The translations under genes and the position numbers were made by a program. A stretch of 64,000 bases of DNA from contig CAWDOP010000012.1 in the NCBI GenBank assembly GCA_963804005.1, positions 30,998-94,997 of the forward strand. Direction: 5' to 3'. This DNA is from JAGXRK01 sp963804005 (GTDB taxonomy: Bacteria; Bacteroidota; Ignavibacteria; Ignavibacteriales; Ignavibacteriaceae). Positions 20,236-28,896 of this stretch are shown piece by piece. The notes under the pieces are model-generated. The model worked only from the letters and a program-made list of their open reading frames with translations. It was not told the DNA's origin and searched no databases. Each line of letters opens with the position of its first letter. The first letter of the stretch is position 1.

Positions 20236-21223
20236 CCTGACCCTTCTTCTTATCTTCAGGTTTTGCTATTGAGTCGCGCATTTCAGTATCTGCTTGAATA
20301 TTTTTCAAATTATAATAATCAAATACTCCAAGTTTTCCGCTTCTGAATGCATCGGCCATAGCTTTTGGAATTTCAGCTTCAGCTTCAACCACTCTTGCTC
20401 TTTGTCTAGCAACTTCAGCAATCATTTCTTGCTCAAGAGCAACTGCAGCGGCTCGTCTTTCTTCTGCTTTTGCACGTGCAACTTTAAGGTCTGCTTCTGC
20501 CTGATCAGTCTGAAGAATAGCGCCAATATTTTGACCGATATCAACATCGGCAATATCTATTGAAAGAATTTCAAATGCTGTACCGGAATCTAATCCTTTT
20601 GCAAGAACGCTTTTAGAAATTGAATCAGGATTTTCAAGTACCTGCTTATGAGTTTCAGCAGAACCGATTGTTGAAACAATACCTTCACCAACTCTTGCAA
20701 GAATAGTTGCTTCACCAGCACCACCGACTAATCTTTCAATGTTTGCACGAACTGTAATTCTAGCAATTGCTTTTAATTGAATACCATCTTTTGCAACTGC
20801 GGCGACTAATGGTGTTTCAATTACTTTTGGCAAAACAGACATTTTAACTGCTTCGAGAACATCTCTTCCTGCAAGATCAATTGCAGTAGCGCGTTCAAAG
20901 GTAAGATTAATGTTTGCTTTATCTGCCGATACCAAAGCGTTAATCACTTTTATTACATTTCCGCCAGCCAGGAAATGCGCTTCAAGATTTTGCTGGTCAA
21001 TTGTTAAACCGGCCTTGGTTGCGGTAATCATGCTTCTGACTATAACTACAGGAGGTACTTTCCTAAGACGCATTCCAACAAGGTCGCGGAATATTTTTAC
21101 TTTTACACCCGAAAAATATGCTGTGATGAATAATCCTAGCGGAACAAAGTAAAGCACGACGATAAGAAAAAGCACTACAGCAATTATTAAAACTAATGAT
21201 AGTCCGGTTAAGGCTTCCATCAA
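20228..21223 (-). CDS. floA: Flotillin-like protein FloA (SPFH family)
   Basis: A 331-residue membrane scaffold protein of the FloA/YqfA type. An N-terminal hydrophobic helix (about 8-30) is followed by the SPFH domain with GVKVKIFRDLVGMRLRKVPP, ITATKAGLTID, IDLAGRDVLEAVKMSV and TPLVAAVAKDGIQLKAIARITVRANIERLVGGAGE. A C-terminal coiled coil rich in Ala/Glu carries AEADLKVARAKAEERRA. The length matches the family. It is the first gene of a three-gene overlapping operon with the 195-residue protein and the helicase. Confidence 0.94.
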   Translation of the reverse strand: MMEALTGLSLVLIIAVVLFLIVVLYFVPLGLFITAYFSGVKVKIFRDLVGMRLRKVPPVVIVRSMITATKAGLTIDQQNLEAHFLAGGNVIKVINALVSADKANINLTFERATAIDLAGRDVLEAVKMSVLPKVIETPLVAAVAKDGIQLKAIARITVRANIERLVGGAGEATILARVGEGIVSTIGSAETHKQVLENPDSISKSVLAKGLDSGTAFEILSIDIADVDIGQNIGAILQTDQAEADLKVARAKAEERRAAAVALEQEMIAEVARQRARVVEAEAEIPKAMADAFRSGKLGVFDYYNLKNIQADTEMRDSIAKPEDKKKGQDG

Positions 21224-21596
21224 TATTCTCCTAAAAAATGAATGAATTTTGTTTGTAAGTCTAAAGAAATTTTAATTGAAATTAAACACTAAGTGTTAAT
21301 TGGAATTGATTATTTGTCATTTCTTTTTACCAATTTAGATTAACGTATGCCATTATGATAGATAATTTGACATGCGGTATGGGTAATATAGTATTATCTT
21401 TAAAAATTTTGAAGAATTTTTATGTTCTTTTTATGGCACTATAGTTGAATATTTTGTAAATAACAGAGCAAATCGGCAAACCACATAATCTCCACTGTCT
21501 TGATTGCCGAATCAGCTTATTATATATTTCCACTGTGTGAAACGAAAAAAAGCCATATTTTGTTTCATTAACAGTTATAAACGAAAAAGGATGAAA
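21224..21596. other. 373-bp divergent intergenic region between floA and clpC
   Basis: No gene seen. It must carry promoters for both directions. Toward clpC there is TTGACA at 21367-21372 with weak -10 candidates (TAGTAT after 16 bp, TATTAT after 19 bp). A pair of 7-bp inverted arms, TCGGCAA (21473) and TTGCCGA (21504), lies closer to clpC; they might be an operator or chance. Confidence 0.4.
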
Positions 21597-24101
21597 ATGG
21601 ACGGAAATTTTTCAGATAGATTGCAGGATGTAATTAGGTTAAGCAGAGAAGAAGCTCTCCGACTGGGTCACGATTATATAGGAACCGAGCATTTACTGCT
21701 TGGAATTATCCGTGAAGGGCAGGGAGTTGCTGTAAGAATTTTACGTAATCTTGATTGTGATTTGGTGAAGCTTAAAAAAGCTATCGAAGATACTGTGAGA
21801 ACTTCAGGCGGAACTTTAACCATTGGAAATATTCCCCTTACTAAACAGGCAGAAAAAGTTTTAAAGATTACTCAGATAGAATCTAAAATTTATAAAGCAG
21901 ATGTTATCGGCACCGAGCATCTTCTTCTATCTCTGTTAAGAGATGAAGATAATATTGCAACCCAGATACTACATCAATTTAATGTAACCTACGATGCAGC
22001 GCGAAATGAACTTAATGCAATGCTGAGCAGCAAAAATCCTAAAGATCCTAATGCGCAAAGACCTCCACTTATTGATAAAAAAACAGATAAAACAAAAACA
22101 CCTGTTCTGGATAATTTCGGAAGAGATCTTACCAAGCTTGCAGTGGAAGATAAGCTTGATCCGGTTGTTGGAAGAGAAAAAGAAATAGAACGAGTTGCTC
22201 AAATTCTCAGCAGAAGAAAAAAGAATAATCCTGTACTCATCGGCGAACCGGGTGTAGGTAAAACTGCAATTGCAGAAGGACTTGCTCTGAGAATTGTTCA
22301 GAAAAAAGTACCGAGGACATTACAGGATAAAAGAGTTGTTACTCTTGATCTTGCCGGACTAGTTGCAGGAACAAAATACCGCGGTCAGTTCGAAGAAAGA
22401 ATGAAAGCTTTAATGAACGAACTTGAAAAAGCTAAAGATGTAATTCTTTTTATTGATGAGCTTCATACTATAGTTGGTGCAGGAGGAGCATCCGGTTCAC
22501 TTGATGCTTCTAATATGTTCAAACCTGCTCTTTCACGCGGCGATATTCAGTGCATTGGTGCAACAACTCTCGATGAATACAGAAAATATATTGAAACTGA
22601 TGGTGCACTTGACAGACGATTCCAGAAAATTATGGTGGATCCACCAACTTATGATGAAACTCTGCAAATACTTGAGAACATAAAATTTAAATATGAAGAA
22701 CATCACAGAGTTCATTACTCTCAGGATGCAATTGAATCGGCTGTAAAGCTTAGTAATCGTTATATAACCGACAGACACTTACCTGATAAGGCGATTGATG
22801 TTATTGATGAAGCAGGTTCACGTGTACACATGGGTAATTTTGAAGTTCCTCAGGAAGTCCTTATTCTTGAAGAAGAAATTGATAACGTTAGAAAAGAAAA
22901 AGCACTTGTTGTAAAGCAGCAAGATTATGAAGAAGCTGCGCGACTGCGTGACAAAGAACGTAATCTTCAATCTGATCTTGAAACTGCAAAGCGTGAATGG
23001 GATGCTAAAACAAAAGACATCGTTCACGATGTTACCGAGGAGGATATTGCTACTGTTGTTGCTATGATGACCGGCATTCCTGTTAACAGAATTGCTCTGA
23101 CTGAATCTGAAAAATTATTGAAGATGGACGATGCATTAAAGCAATCAATAGTTGGACAGGATGAAGCTGTTATAAAACTAACCAAAGCCATTCGCAGAAC
23201 TAGAGCAGGATTGAAAAATCCGGACAGACCGATTGGCAGTTTTATTTTCTTAGGTCCAACCGGTGTTGGAAAAACAGAACTATGCAAAGCTCTTGCAAGA
23301 TATTTGTTTGATACCGAAGATTCTCTAATAAGAATTGATATGAGCGAGTATATGGAGAAGTTTTCACTCTCGCGTTTGGTTGGGGCGCCTCCGGGATATG
23401 TTGGTTATGAGGAAGGCGGACAGCTTACTGAAAAGGTAAGAAGAAAACCGTATTCGGTTGTATTGTTCGATGAAATTGAAAAAGCTCATCCGGATATTTA
23501 TAGCATTCTTCTTCAGGTTCTTGATGACGGAGTTTTAACTGATAGTTTAGGTCGTAAAGTCGATTTCAAGAATGCGATTATTATTATGACTTCAAATGTG
23601 GGAACAAAGGATATTAAAAACATCGGTTCGTTTGGTTTCGGAGGTGATGAGTCAAAAGGCAAGTATGAAAACCTTAAAAACACTGTTGAAGAAGCGATGA
23701 GGAGATTGTTTAATCCTGAATTCCTTAACAGAGTTGATGAAACAATAGTATTCAGAAGTCTTGAGAAGGAAGATATCAAACAAATAATTAATATCGAGAT
23801 TAAGGATGTTCTTAACAATATAAAAGAACATAAGATGAAACTTGTTCTTGATGAATCTGCAAAAGAATTTCTGGTTGAAAAAGGATTTGATCCTAAATTT
23901 GGTGCAAGACCATTACGCAGGGCAATTCAACGTTATGTTGAAGATCCGCTCGCTGAAGAAATTCTTAAAGGTTCGTTCAAAGAAAAATCTACAATTGTTG
24001 TTAAACACGGTTCGAATCCTGAAGAGCTTGTATTTATTGATGAAGCAGATTTAAGTACAACTACTGACGAAGTTAAAAAGTCGGATTCAACAGAAGCTTA
24101 A
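21597..24101 (+). CDS. clpC: ATP-dependent Clp protease ATP-binding subunit ClpC
   Basis: An 834-residue Hsp100 unfoldase that feeds substrates to ClpP. Two Clp-N repeats start the protein (LSREEALRLGHDYIGTEHLL and a second copy, VIGTEHLLLSLLRD). The first AAA domain has GEPGVGKT and VILFIDELHTIVGAGGASG, then a UVR-type middle segment (QQDYEEAARLRDKE), and the second AAA domain has GPTGVGKTELC and LVGAPPGYVGYEEGG. A GFG near IGSFGFGG may be the ClpP-binding loop. I chose ATG 21597 because AAAAGG lies 6 bp before it; ATG 21591 abuts that site too closely, and the longer frame to 21504 lacks family similarity. clpP is not in the window. Confidence 0.95.
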   Translation: MDGNFSDRLQDVIRLSREEALRLGHDYIGTEHLLLGIIREGQGVAVRILRNLDCDLVKLKKAIEDTVRTSGGTLTIGNIPLTKQAEKVLKITQIESKIYKADVIGTEHLLLSLLRDEDNIATQILHQFNVTYDAARNELNAMLSSKNPKDPNAQRPPLIDKKTDKTKTPVLDNFGRDLTKLAVEDKLDPVVGREKEIERVAQILSRRKKNNPVLIGEPGVGKTAIAEGLALRIVQKKVPRTLQDKRVVTLDLAGLVAGTKYRGQFEERMKALMNELEKAKDVILFIDELHTIVGAGGASGSLDASNMFKPALSRGDIQCIGATTLDEYRKYIETDGALDRRFQKIMVDPPTYDETLQILENIKFKYEEHHRVHYSQDAIESAVKLSNRYITDRHLPDKAIDVIDEAGSRVHMGNFEVPQEVLILEEEIDNVRKEKALVVKQQDYEEAARLRDKERNLQSDLETAKREWDAKTKDIVHDVTEEDIATVVAMMTGIPVNRIALTESEKLLKMDDALKQSIVGQDEAVIKLTKAIRRTRAGLKNPDRPIGSFIFLGPTGVGKTELCKALARYLFDTEDSLIRIDMSEYMEKFSLSRLVGAPPGYVGYEEGGQLTEKVRRKPYSVVLFDEIEKAHPDIYSILLQVLDDGVLTDSLGRKVDFKNAIIIMTSNVGTKDIKNIGSFGFGGDESKGKYENLKNTVEEAMRRLFNPEFLNRVDETIVFRSLEKEDIKQIINIEIKDVLNNIKEHKMKLVLDESAKEFLVEKGFDPKFGARPLRRAIQRYVEDPLAEEILKGSFKEKSTIVVKHGSNPEELVFIDEADLSTTTDEVKKSDSTEA

Positions 24102-24124
24102 AAAAAAGAAAAATTCATTTTAGT

Positions 24125-24157
24125 TAAACCCGGTTCAAATTTGAATCGGGTTTTTTG
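24125..24157 (+). terminator. Rho-independent terminator after clpC
   Basis: Arms AAACCCG and CGGGTTT, extended by TTCAAATTTGAA inside the stem, followed by a T-run. Confidence 0.85.
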
Positions 24158-24201
24158 TTGTTTAAATTTGCATCGTCTTACCTATAAAAAAAGGAGTGTT
24201 G

Positions 24202-24486
24202 GTGAGTTTACTTAGCAAAGAGGCAATAGAAAATCAACTTAAAGAATTAAAGAACTGGATTTGTTCAAATAACCAAATTGAAAAAGAATTTTTGTTTGAA
24301 GATTTTATTGAAGCGTCTTCATTTGTTAATTCTGTAGGACTTGAAGCAGAAAAAGCAGATCATCATCCCGATATTTTAATTCACAGCTGGAATAAAGTTA
24401 AGATTTCTATTTCAACTCACAGTGAAGGCGGAGTTACTGAAAAAGATATTCAACTTGCAAAGAAAATTGAATCCCGCATCAAATAA
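24202..24486 (+). CDS. Pterin-4a-carbinolamine dehydratase
   Basis: A small (94-residue) dehydratase recycling 4a-hydroxytetrahydropterin, or a related pterin-binding protein. Family residues are EAEKADHHPDI with the two active-site His, WNKVKISISTHSEGGVTEKDI and a third His in the STHSEGG segment. The GTG at 24202 is preferred because AAGGAG ends five bases before it; two earlier in-frame starts (GTG 24196, TTG 24199) overlap or touch that site. No aromatic amino acid hydroxylase gene is nearby, so its partner is unknown. Confidence 0.88.
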   Translation: MSLLSKEAIENQLKELKNWICSNNQIEKEFLFEDFIEASSFVNSVGLEAEKADHHPDILIHSWNKVKISISTHSEGGVTEKDIQLAKKIESRIK

Positions 24487-24532
24487 TTCTGCAATTAATG
24501 AGTCCTTATAGAAAAAATAACAGAGGATTTTA

Positions 24533-25120
24533 ATGAGTTTAAGTGAAAATGAGGTTCTTGAAATATTTACAAAAACAGAAGCACTTTTAAATGGTCATTT
24601 CCTTCTTACTTCAGGAAGACACAGCGATAAGTATTTCCAATGTGCAAAAGTATTACAGTATACGAATTATACTGAACAAGTTTGTTCGAACATCGCCGAT
24701 TATTTCAAAGACTTTGAAATTGATACCGTTATCGCTCCTGCAATGGGTGGAATAATTGTCGGTAGCGAAGTTGCTCGTCAGCTAGGTAAAAGATCAATCT
24801 TCACAGAGCGGGAAGAAAAGATTATGACACTTCGCAGAGGTTTCACTCTCGAAAAAGGTGAAAAAGTTCTTGTATGTGAAGACGTAGTCACAACAGGCGG
24901 ATCTGTTTTTGAAGTAATAAATATTGTTGAGCAACTTGGTGCTGAAGTAGCTGGAATAGGATTTATTGTTGATCGCAGCAATGGAAAAGTAAATTTTGGT
25001 TATCCTCAAAAAAGTACTCTAATGGTTGAGGTGATATCCTATTCTCCCGATGATTGTCCGCTTTGTCAAGAAAATAAAATTCCGTTAGTAAAACCCGGTT
25101 CAAGAAAGGCTGTAAAATGA
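24533..25120 (+). CDS. pyrE: Orotate phosphoribosyltransferase
   Basis: A 195-residue pyrimidine biosynthesis enzyme converting orotate and PRPP to OMP. The PRPP loop is VLVCEDVVTTGGSVFEVI, preceded by APAMGGIIVGSEVARQLG and the flexible-loop region REEKIMTLRRGF. The tail carries CPLCQE, seen in the longer PyrE subgroup. AGAGGA precedes the ATG. It overlaps the mscS gene by 4 bp (ATGA). Confidence 0.94.
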   Translation: MSLSENEVLEIFTKTEALLNGHFLLTSGRHSDKYFQCAKVLQYTNYTEQVCSNIADYFKDFEIDTVIAPAMGGIIVGSEVARQLGKRSIFTEREEKIMTLRRGFTLEKGEKVLVCEDVVTTGGSVFEVINIVEQLGAEVAGIGFIVDRSNGKVNFGYPQKSTLMVEVISYSPDDCPLCQENKIPLVKPGSRKAVK

Positions 25121-26244
25121 ATTTCTTTTTAGATCTATTAAGAAACTTCCTTCAGGATGAATTATTATATCGTGTTGTACTAATAGTAATCACTATAGTA
25201 CTGTCATTCCTGATTTCTAAAATGCTTGGGTTTATTTTAAAGAAGATTATCAAACCCTTTGTAGCGAAAACTGAAACAGAACTTGATGACAAATTGCTGG
25301 CTATCATCGGTTCGGGAATTTATAAGATTACTTTTATCGGCGGTATTTTTCTTGCTTTAGAAATTTTCGACAAAGGTATAAAATCGGAATCAAAACTTCT
25401 ATCCAGCCCGCTAATAGAGATCTATCCCTTCCTTGATACTGTGCTGCTGATTCTTAATGCAATTCTTTTTATAATTTTTATTTTCATAGTGCTGAGAATT
25501 TTATTCAGAGTTATACACTTGGCTTTTGACTGGTATGCTGAAAAAATTAACGCTGTGGATGATAGAAATCTCAGCGGCAGTCTTTTCCCTTTACTAAAGA
25601 AAGTATCAAAAATTTTGTTGTTTGCACTTGGTATAGTGATCGTACTTGCAAAATTTAATGTGGATGTCAGCGCATTTGTTGTTTCACTAGGAGTTGGTTC
25701 TCTGGCAATTGCACTTGCAGCACAGGAAACAATTTCAAATATGATCTCCGGTTTTATTATAATGATTGATCGTCCTTTCCGCATCGGCGATCGCATTCGT
25801 TATGCTGATAACCAGATAGGCGATGTAGTTGAAATTGGAATTCGAAGCACAAAGATTCAGGATTTTGATAACAATATTGTAGTAATTCCAAATAATGAAA
25901 TTGTTAATTCCAGCTTGGTTAATATCACTTATCCAACTACATTAACAAGAGTTACTGTTGAAGTCGGTGTAGCTTATGGATCAGATATAAACAAAGTTAA
26001 AAAAGTTATGCTCAAGGCTGCAGAAGAAGATCCTGATCTGTCTACTCAAAAACAGCCGGATGTTTTCTTTTTAAATTTTGGCGATTCATCACTCGATTTT
26101 CGCCTTGTTGCATTTACTGATCATTACATTAGTGCCTGGACAATGCAATGCAGGTTAAGAGAAAATATTTATGAACTGTTCAATAAGGAAGGAATCGAAA
26201 TTCCTTTCCCGCAAAGAGTTATTCATTACCCAAATAAATCATAG
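25117..26244 (+). CDS. Small-conductance mechanosensitive channel (MscS family)
   Basis: A 375-residue inner-membrane channel that opens under membrane tension to release solutes. There are about four N-terminal hydrophobic helices, a pore helix with VVSLGVGSLAIALAAQETISNM, then the beta domain starting IMIDRPFRIGDRIR and VVEIGIRSTKIQDFDNN. The alpha/beta cytoplasmic domain ends GIEIPFPQRVIHYP, as usual for the family. Translationally coupled to pyrE by ATGA overlap. Confidence 0.93.
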   Translation: MNFFLDLLRNFLQDELLYRVVLIVITIVLSFLISKMLGFILKKIIKPFVAKTETELDDKLLAIIGSGIYKITFIGGIFLALEIFDKGIKSESKLLSSPLIEIYPFLDTVLLILNAILFIIFIFIVLRILFRVIHLAFDWYAEKINAVDDRNLSGSLFPLLKKVSKILLFALGIVIVLAKFNVDVSAFVVSLGVGSLAIALAAQETISNMISGFIIMIDRPFRIGDRIRYADNQIGDVVEIGIRSTKIQDFDNNIVVIPNNEIVNSSLVNITYPTTLTRVTVEVGVAYGSDINKVKKVMLKAAEEDPDLSTQKQPDVFFLNFGDSSLDFRLVAFTDHYISAWTMQCRLRENIYELFNKEGIEIPFPQRVIHYPNKS

Positions 26245-26251
26245 GATTATT

Positions 26252-27604
26252 ATGAAAAATAAATTTATGAATAGAACGCAGATAGTGTGGAATAAACAGA
26301 TTATAAATGATTTTTATCCGTGTGAATCCGTCAAATCCGTGTTCTGTTTATTCTTGATTTTGTTTTCAACTGTATCTTTTGCGCAAATCAAATTCGATGA
26401 TTACTTTCATAACAAAACCTTAAGATTAGATTATTTCCATACAGGCAATCACGAAGAAGATTTTTATTCCTTCGATGAATTAATTGAAGAACCCTTTTGG
26501 GCCGGATCAAAGGTAAATCTTATTGATAAATTTAATTTTGGCAATTATAAATTTGTTGTTGTAGATGAAGCATCTGGTAATCCTATTTATTCCAGGACTT
26601 ACTCTACTTTATTTGCAGAATGGCAAACCGTTGATGAAGCAAAAGAAACTTATAAATCGTTTAGCGAAACAGGTGTTTTTCCTTTTCCAAAGAACAATGT
26701 TATTGTTGAATTTTATGGACGGGACAGGCAAAATAATCTCGTCAAAAAATTTGAGTATAAAATTGATCCGAAAAATTATTTCATCAAAAAAGAACGACCG
26801 ATGAAATATGAAACTATACAAGTTTTATATAACGGTGATCCGGCAAATAAAGTTGATGTTGCTTTTGTTCCTGAAGGTTATACCCAGGAAGAAATGGAAA
26901 TGTTTAAAGAAGATTGCCAAAAGTTTGCGGGATATTTTTTTAATGCCTCTCCATTTAAAGAAAATAAAAATAATTTTAATATTTGGGCAGTCTTGGCACC
27001 TTCAGAAGAATCAGGTACTGATATTCCTGCAGATAATATCTGGAAGAACAGCTTGCTTAATTCTACTTTTTACACTTTTGATCTTGAAAGATATTTGATG
27101 ACAACTGATAATAAAACATTACGTCATGTGGCGTCAAATGTTCCTTACGATCAGATCTATATTATAGTCAATTCAACTAAATACGGGGGTGGTGCAATTT
27201 ATAACCACTATTCTTTATGTGTGAATAAAAATATTCATGAAGAATTTGTTTTTACTCACGAGTTTGGTCACGGCTTTGCCTTCCTGGCTGATGAGTATTA
27301 TAACTCTGATGTAGCCTATAATGATTTTTACGATGTTAGTGTTGAACCCTTGGAACCTAATATAACAACACTTGTTTATTTTGAATCGAAGTGGAAAAAT
27401 ATGGTTAACAAAGAAACTCCGATTCCTACTCCAGCTATAGAAGAATATAAAGAGAAAGTCGGTGCATTTGAAGGCGGCGGTTATGTGGCAAAAGGAGTAT
27501 ATCGTCCTAAGCAGGATTGTACAATGAAATCTATCTCTGTAGATAATTTTTGTCCTGTTTGCAAAAAAACAATTCAGGATATGATTGATTTTTACTGTAA
27601 ATAA
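26252..27604 (+). CDS. Secreted M64-family (IgA peptidase-like) zinc metallopeptidase
   Basis: A 450-residue exported peptidase. The N-terminus is unusual: about 28 polar residues precede the hydrophobic signal segment (SVFCLFLILFSTVSFAQ). An N-terminal beta-domain (about 45-200, ending MKYETIQVLYNGDP) is followed by the catalytic domain with VAFVPEGYTQEEM, DQIYIIVNSTKYGGGAIYN and the zinc motif THEFGHGFAFLADEYY near residue 336. Near the end TMKSISVDNFCPVCKK is typical of M64. I chose ATG 26252, after the mscS stop; the frame also opens upstream within mscS. The extra N-terminal residues arise from a small ATCCG-rich repeat described separately. Confidence 0.85.
   Translation: MKNKFMNRTQIVWNKQIINDFYPCESVKSVFCLFLILFSTVSFAQIKFDDYFHNKTLRLDYFHTGNHEEDFYSFDELIEEPFWAGSKVNLIDKFNFGNYKFVVVDEASGNPIYSRTYSTLFAEWQTVDEAKETYKSFSETGVFPFPKNNVIVEFYGRDRQNNLVKKFEYKIDPKNYFIKKERPMKYETIQVLYNGDPANKVDVAFVPEGYTQEEMEMFKEDCQKFAGYFFNASPFKENKNNFNIWAVLAPSEESGTDIPADNIWKNSLLNSTFYTFDLERYLMTTDNKTLRHVASNVPYDQIYIIVNSTKYGGGAIYNHYSLCVNKNIHEEFVFTHEFGHGFAFLADEYYNSDVAYNDFYDVSVEPLEPNITTLVYFESKWKNMVNKETPIPTPAIEEYKEKVGAFEGGGYVAKGVYRPKQDCTMKSISVDNFCPVCKKTIQDMIDFYCK
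26316..26344 (+). repeat. ATCCGTG-type short repeat inside the M64 signal region
   Basis: Three near-copies of a 9-10 bp unit starting ATCCGT (26316, 26326, 26335). Similar unit-repeats are typical intergenic filler in related genomes; here one lies in frame ahead of the signal peptide. Confidence 0.5.
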
Positions 27605-27630
27605 GGATAAAAACTTAAAGAAAGAATAAA

Positions 27631-28869
27631 TTGGATCAGAAAAAATTACACAGAACAATAGAAATAATAGCTTCAAAAAAGTTTTCTTCGGATGAAGAAT
27701 TATTAAAAACTGTTCTTAAAGAAATTGTTGATGATAAAAGTATTGAAAACGTAAATGGAGGAAGAGTTTGGAAATTATTTCCCGAACTTGGCGGTTATAA
27801 ACTTCTCTATCAGTGCGGTAAATTACAAAAATTATCCTCTGGCCTTCTTATAAAAATAAGTGATTATTCTACTTTTGATCTGATATCGAAAGAAAGAACT
27901 ATCCTTGCTAATGAAACGAACGAACTCCTTCGAAAAAAAGGCATCTTTAAATTTTCTGCATCCGGACTTGGATTTAAAAGTAAAGTAGATGGCAAACCTT
28001 ATTTCGACTATATACTTGCATTAAATAGTAATTCGATAAACGAAGAATTGAGAATTACACTTAGTATAATAGCCACTGCATTAACTTCTCAAATCAAACA
28101 AAGACGATACTCCGCAAGCGCCAATAATTTTAAAGCGGATATAGACAAAGCCAGACAGCTTCAGAAAAGCATTCTTCCTGAACATGAATACAGTTTTTTC
28201 AACTATGATATTTATGGATTGACTTTCCCGGCAGAAATTGTTGGAGGAGATTTTTTCGATTACCTCGAAGTTGGTGACAATAAAGAAATTCTGGCAGTAG
28301 CATTAGGTGATGCAGCCAGTAAAGGCGTAGCAGCTGCTGCCGAAGCGATGTACATCTCAGGAGCTTTAAGAATGGCTAGCAACTTCGAAATAAAAATTAC
28401 ACCATTAATGCAAAAAATGAATCAGCTTGTAAATAAAATATTTGAAGATGATAAGTTCACTTCACTTTTTTATGGTGAAATATTTTCTGATGAAAAAGGA
28501 TTATTCTTGTACGCAAATGCCGGACATAATCCGCCCATATTTCTGAAAAACAGATCTAATAAAATTGAATTTCTTGAACCAACAGGTCCTGTACTTGGTC
28601 CTGTTCCACACGCAAAGTATAATATTGAAAGCATTAATTTTGAATTAGGAGATATTCTCGTTCTTTTTTCTGATGGTATAACTGAATCTGCTGATTTAAA
28701 TTATGAACAATTTGGTGAAAAAAGATTAACGAAGATTATCAGAAAGAATAAAGATAAAACACCGAAAGAAATCATTTACAAAATTTTGGATGAAGTTATT
28801 AAATATTCTAAGAACGGTCAATATTCGGATGATAAAACATTAGTTGTAATTAAACGTGTAAGAGGATGA
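27631..28869 (+). CDS. Cytoplasmic SpoIIE-type PP2C phosphatase
   Basis: A 412-residue phosphatase, fourth of this type in the window and apart from the 1-7103 cluster. Residues 1-160 form a GAF-like sensor, followed by a linker (DIDKARQLQKSILPEHEY) and the PP2C domain: VGGDFFDYLE, LGDAASKGVAAAAEAM, GHNPPIFL, SDGITESAD and YSDDKTLVVIK. The usual ADVSGKG is changed to GDAASKG, keeping the Asp. The start is a TTG at 27631 with AAAGAAAG upstream; no ATG precedes the conserved part. It lies between the M64 peptidase and an aldehyde dehydrogenase, with no STAS or kinase gene beside it. Confidence 0.86.
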   Translation: MDQKKLHRTIEIIASKKFSSDEELLKTVLKEIVDDKSIENVNGGRVWKLFPELGGYKLLYQCGKLQKLSSGLLIKISDYSTFDLISKERTILANETNELLRKKGIFKFSASGLGFKSKVDGKPYFDYILALNSNSINEELRITLSIIATALTSQIKQRRYSASANNFKADIDKARQLQKSILPEHEYSFFNYDIYGLTFPAEIVGGDFFDYLEVGDNKEILAVALGDAASKGVAAAAEAMYISGALRMASNFEIKITPLMQKMNQLVNKIFEDDKFTSLFYGEIFSDEKGLFLYANAGHNPPIFLKNRSNKIEFLEPTGPVLGPVPHAKYNIESINFELGDILVLFSDGITESADLNYEQFGEKRLTKIIRKNKDKTPKEIIYKILDEVIKYSKNGQYSDDKTLVVIKRVRG

Positions 28870-28896
28870 TCTGTCGTTAAAAATCAGGAAAGTATT

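Noticed and set aside
26316..26344. ATCCG units considered as a CRISPR-like or operator array
   Set aside because: Units are contiguous without spacers and lie within a coding frame.
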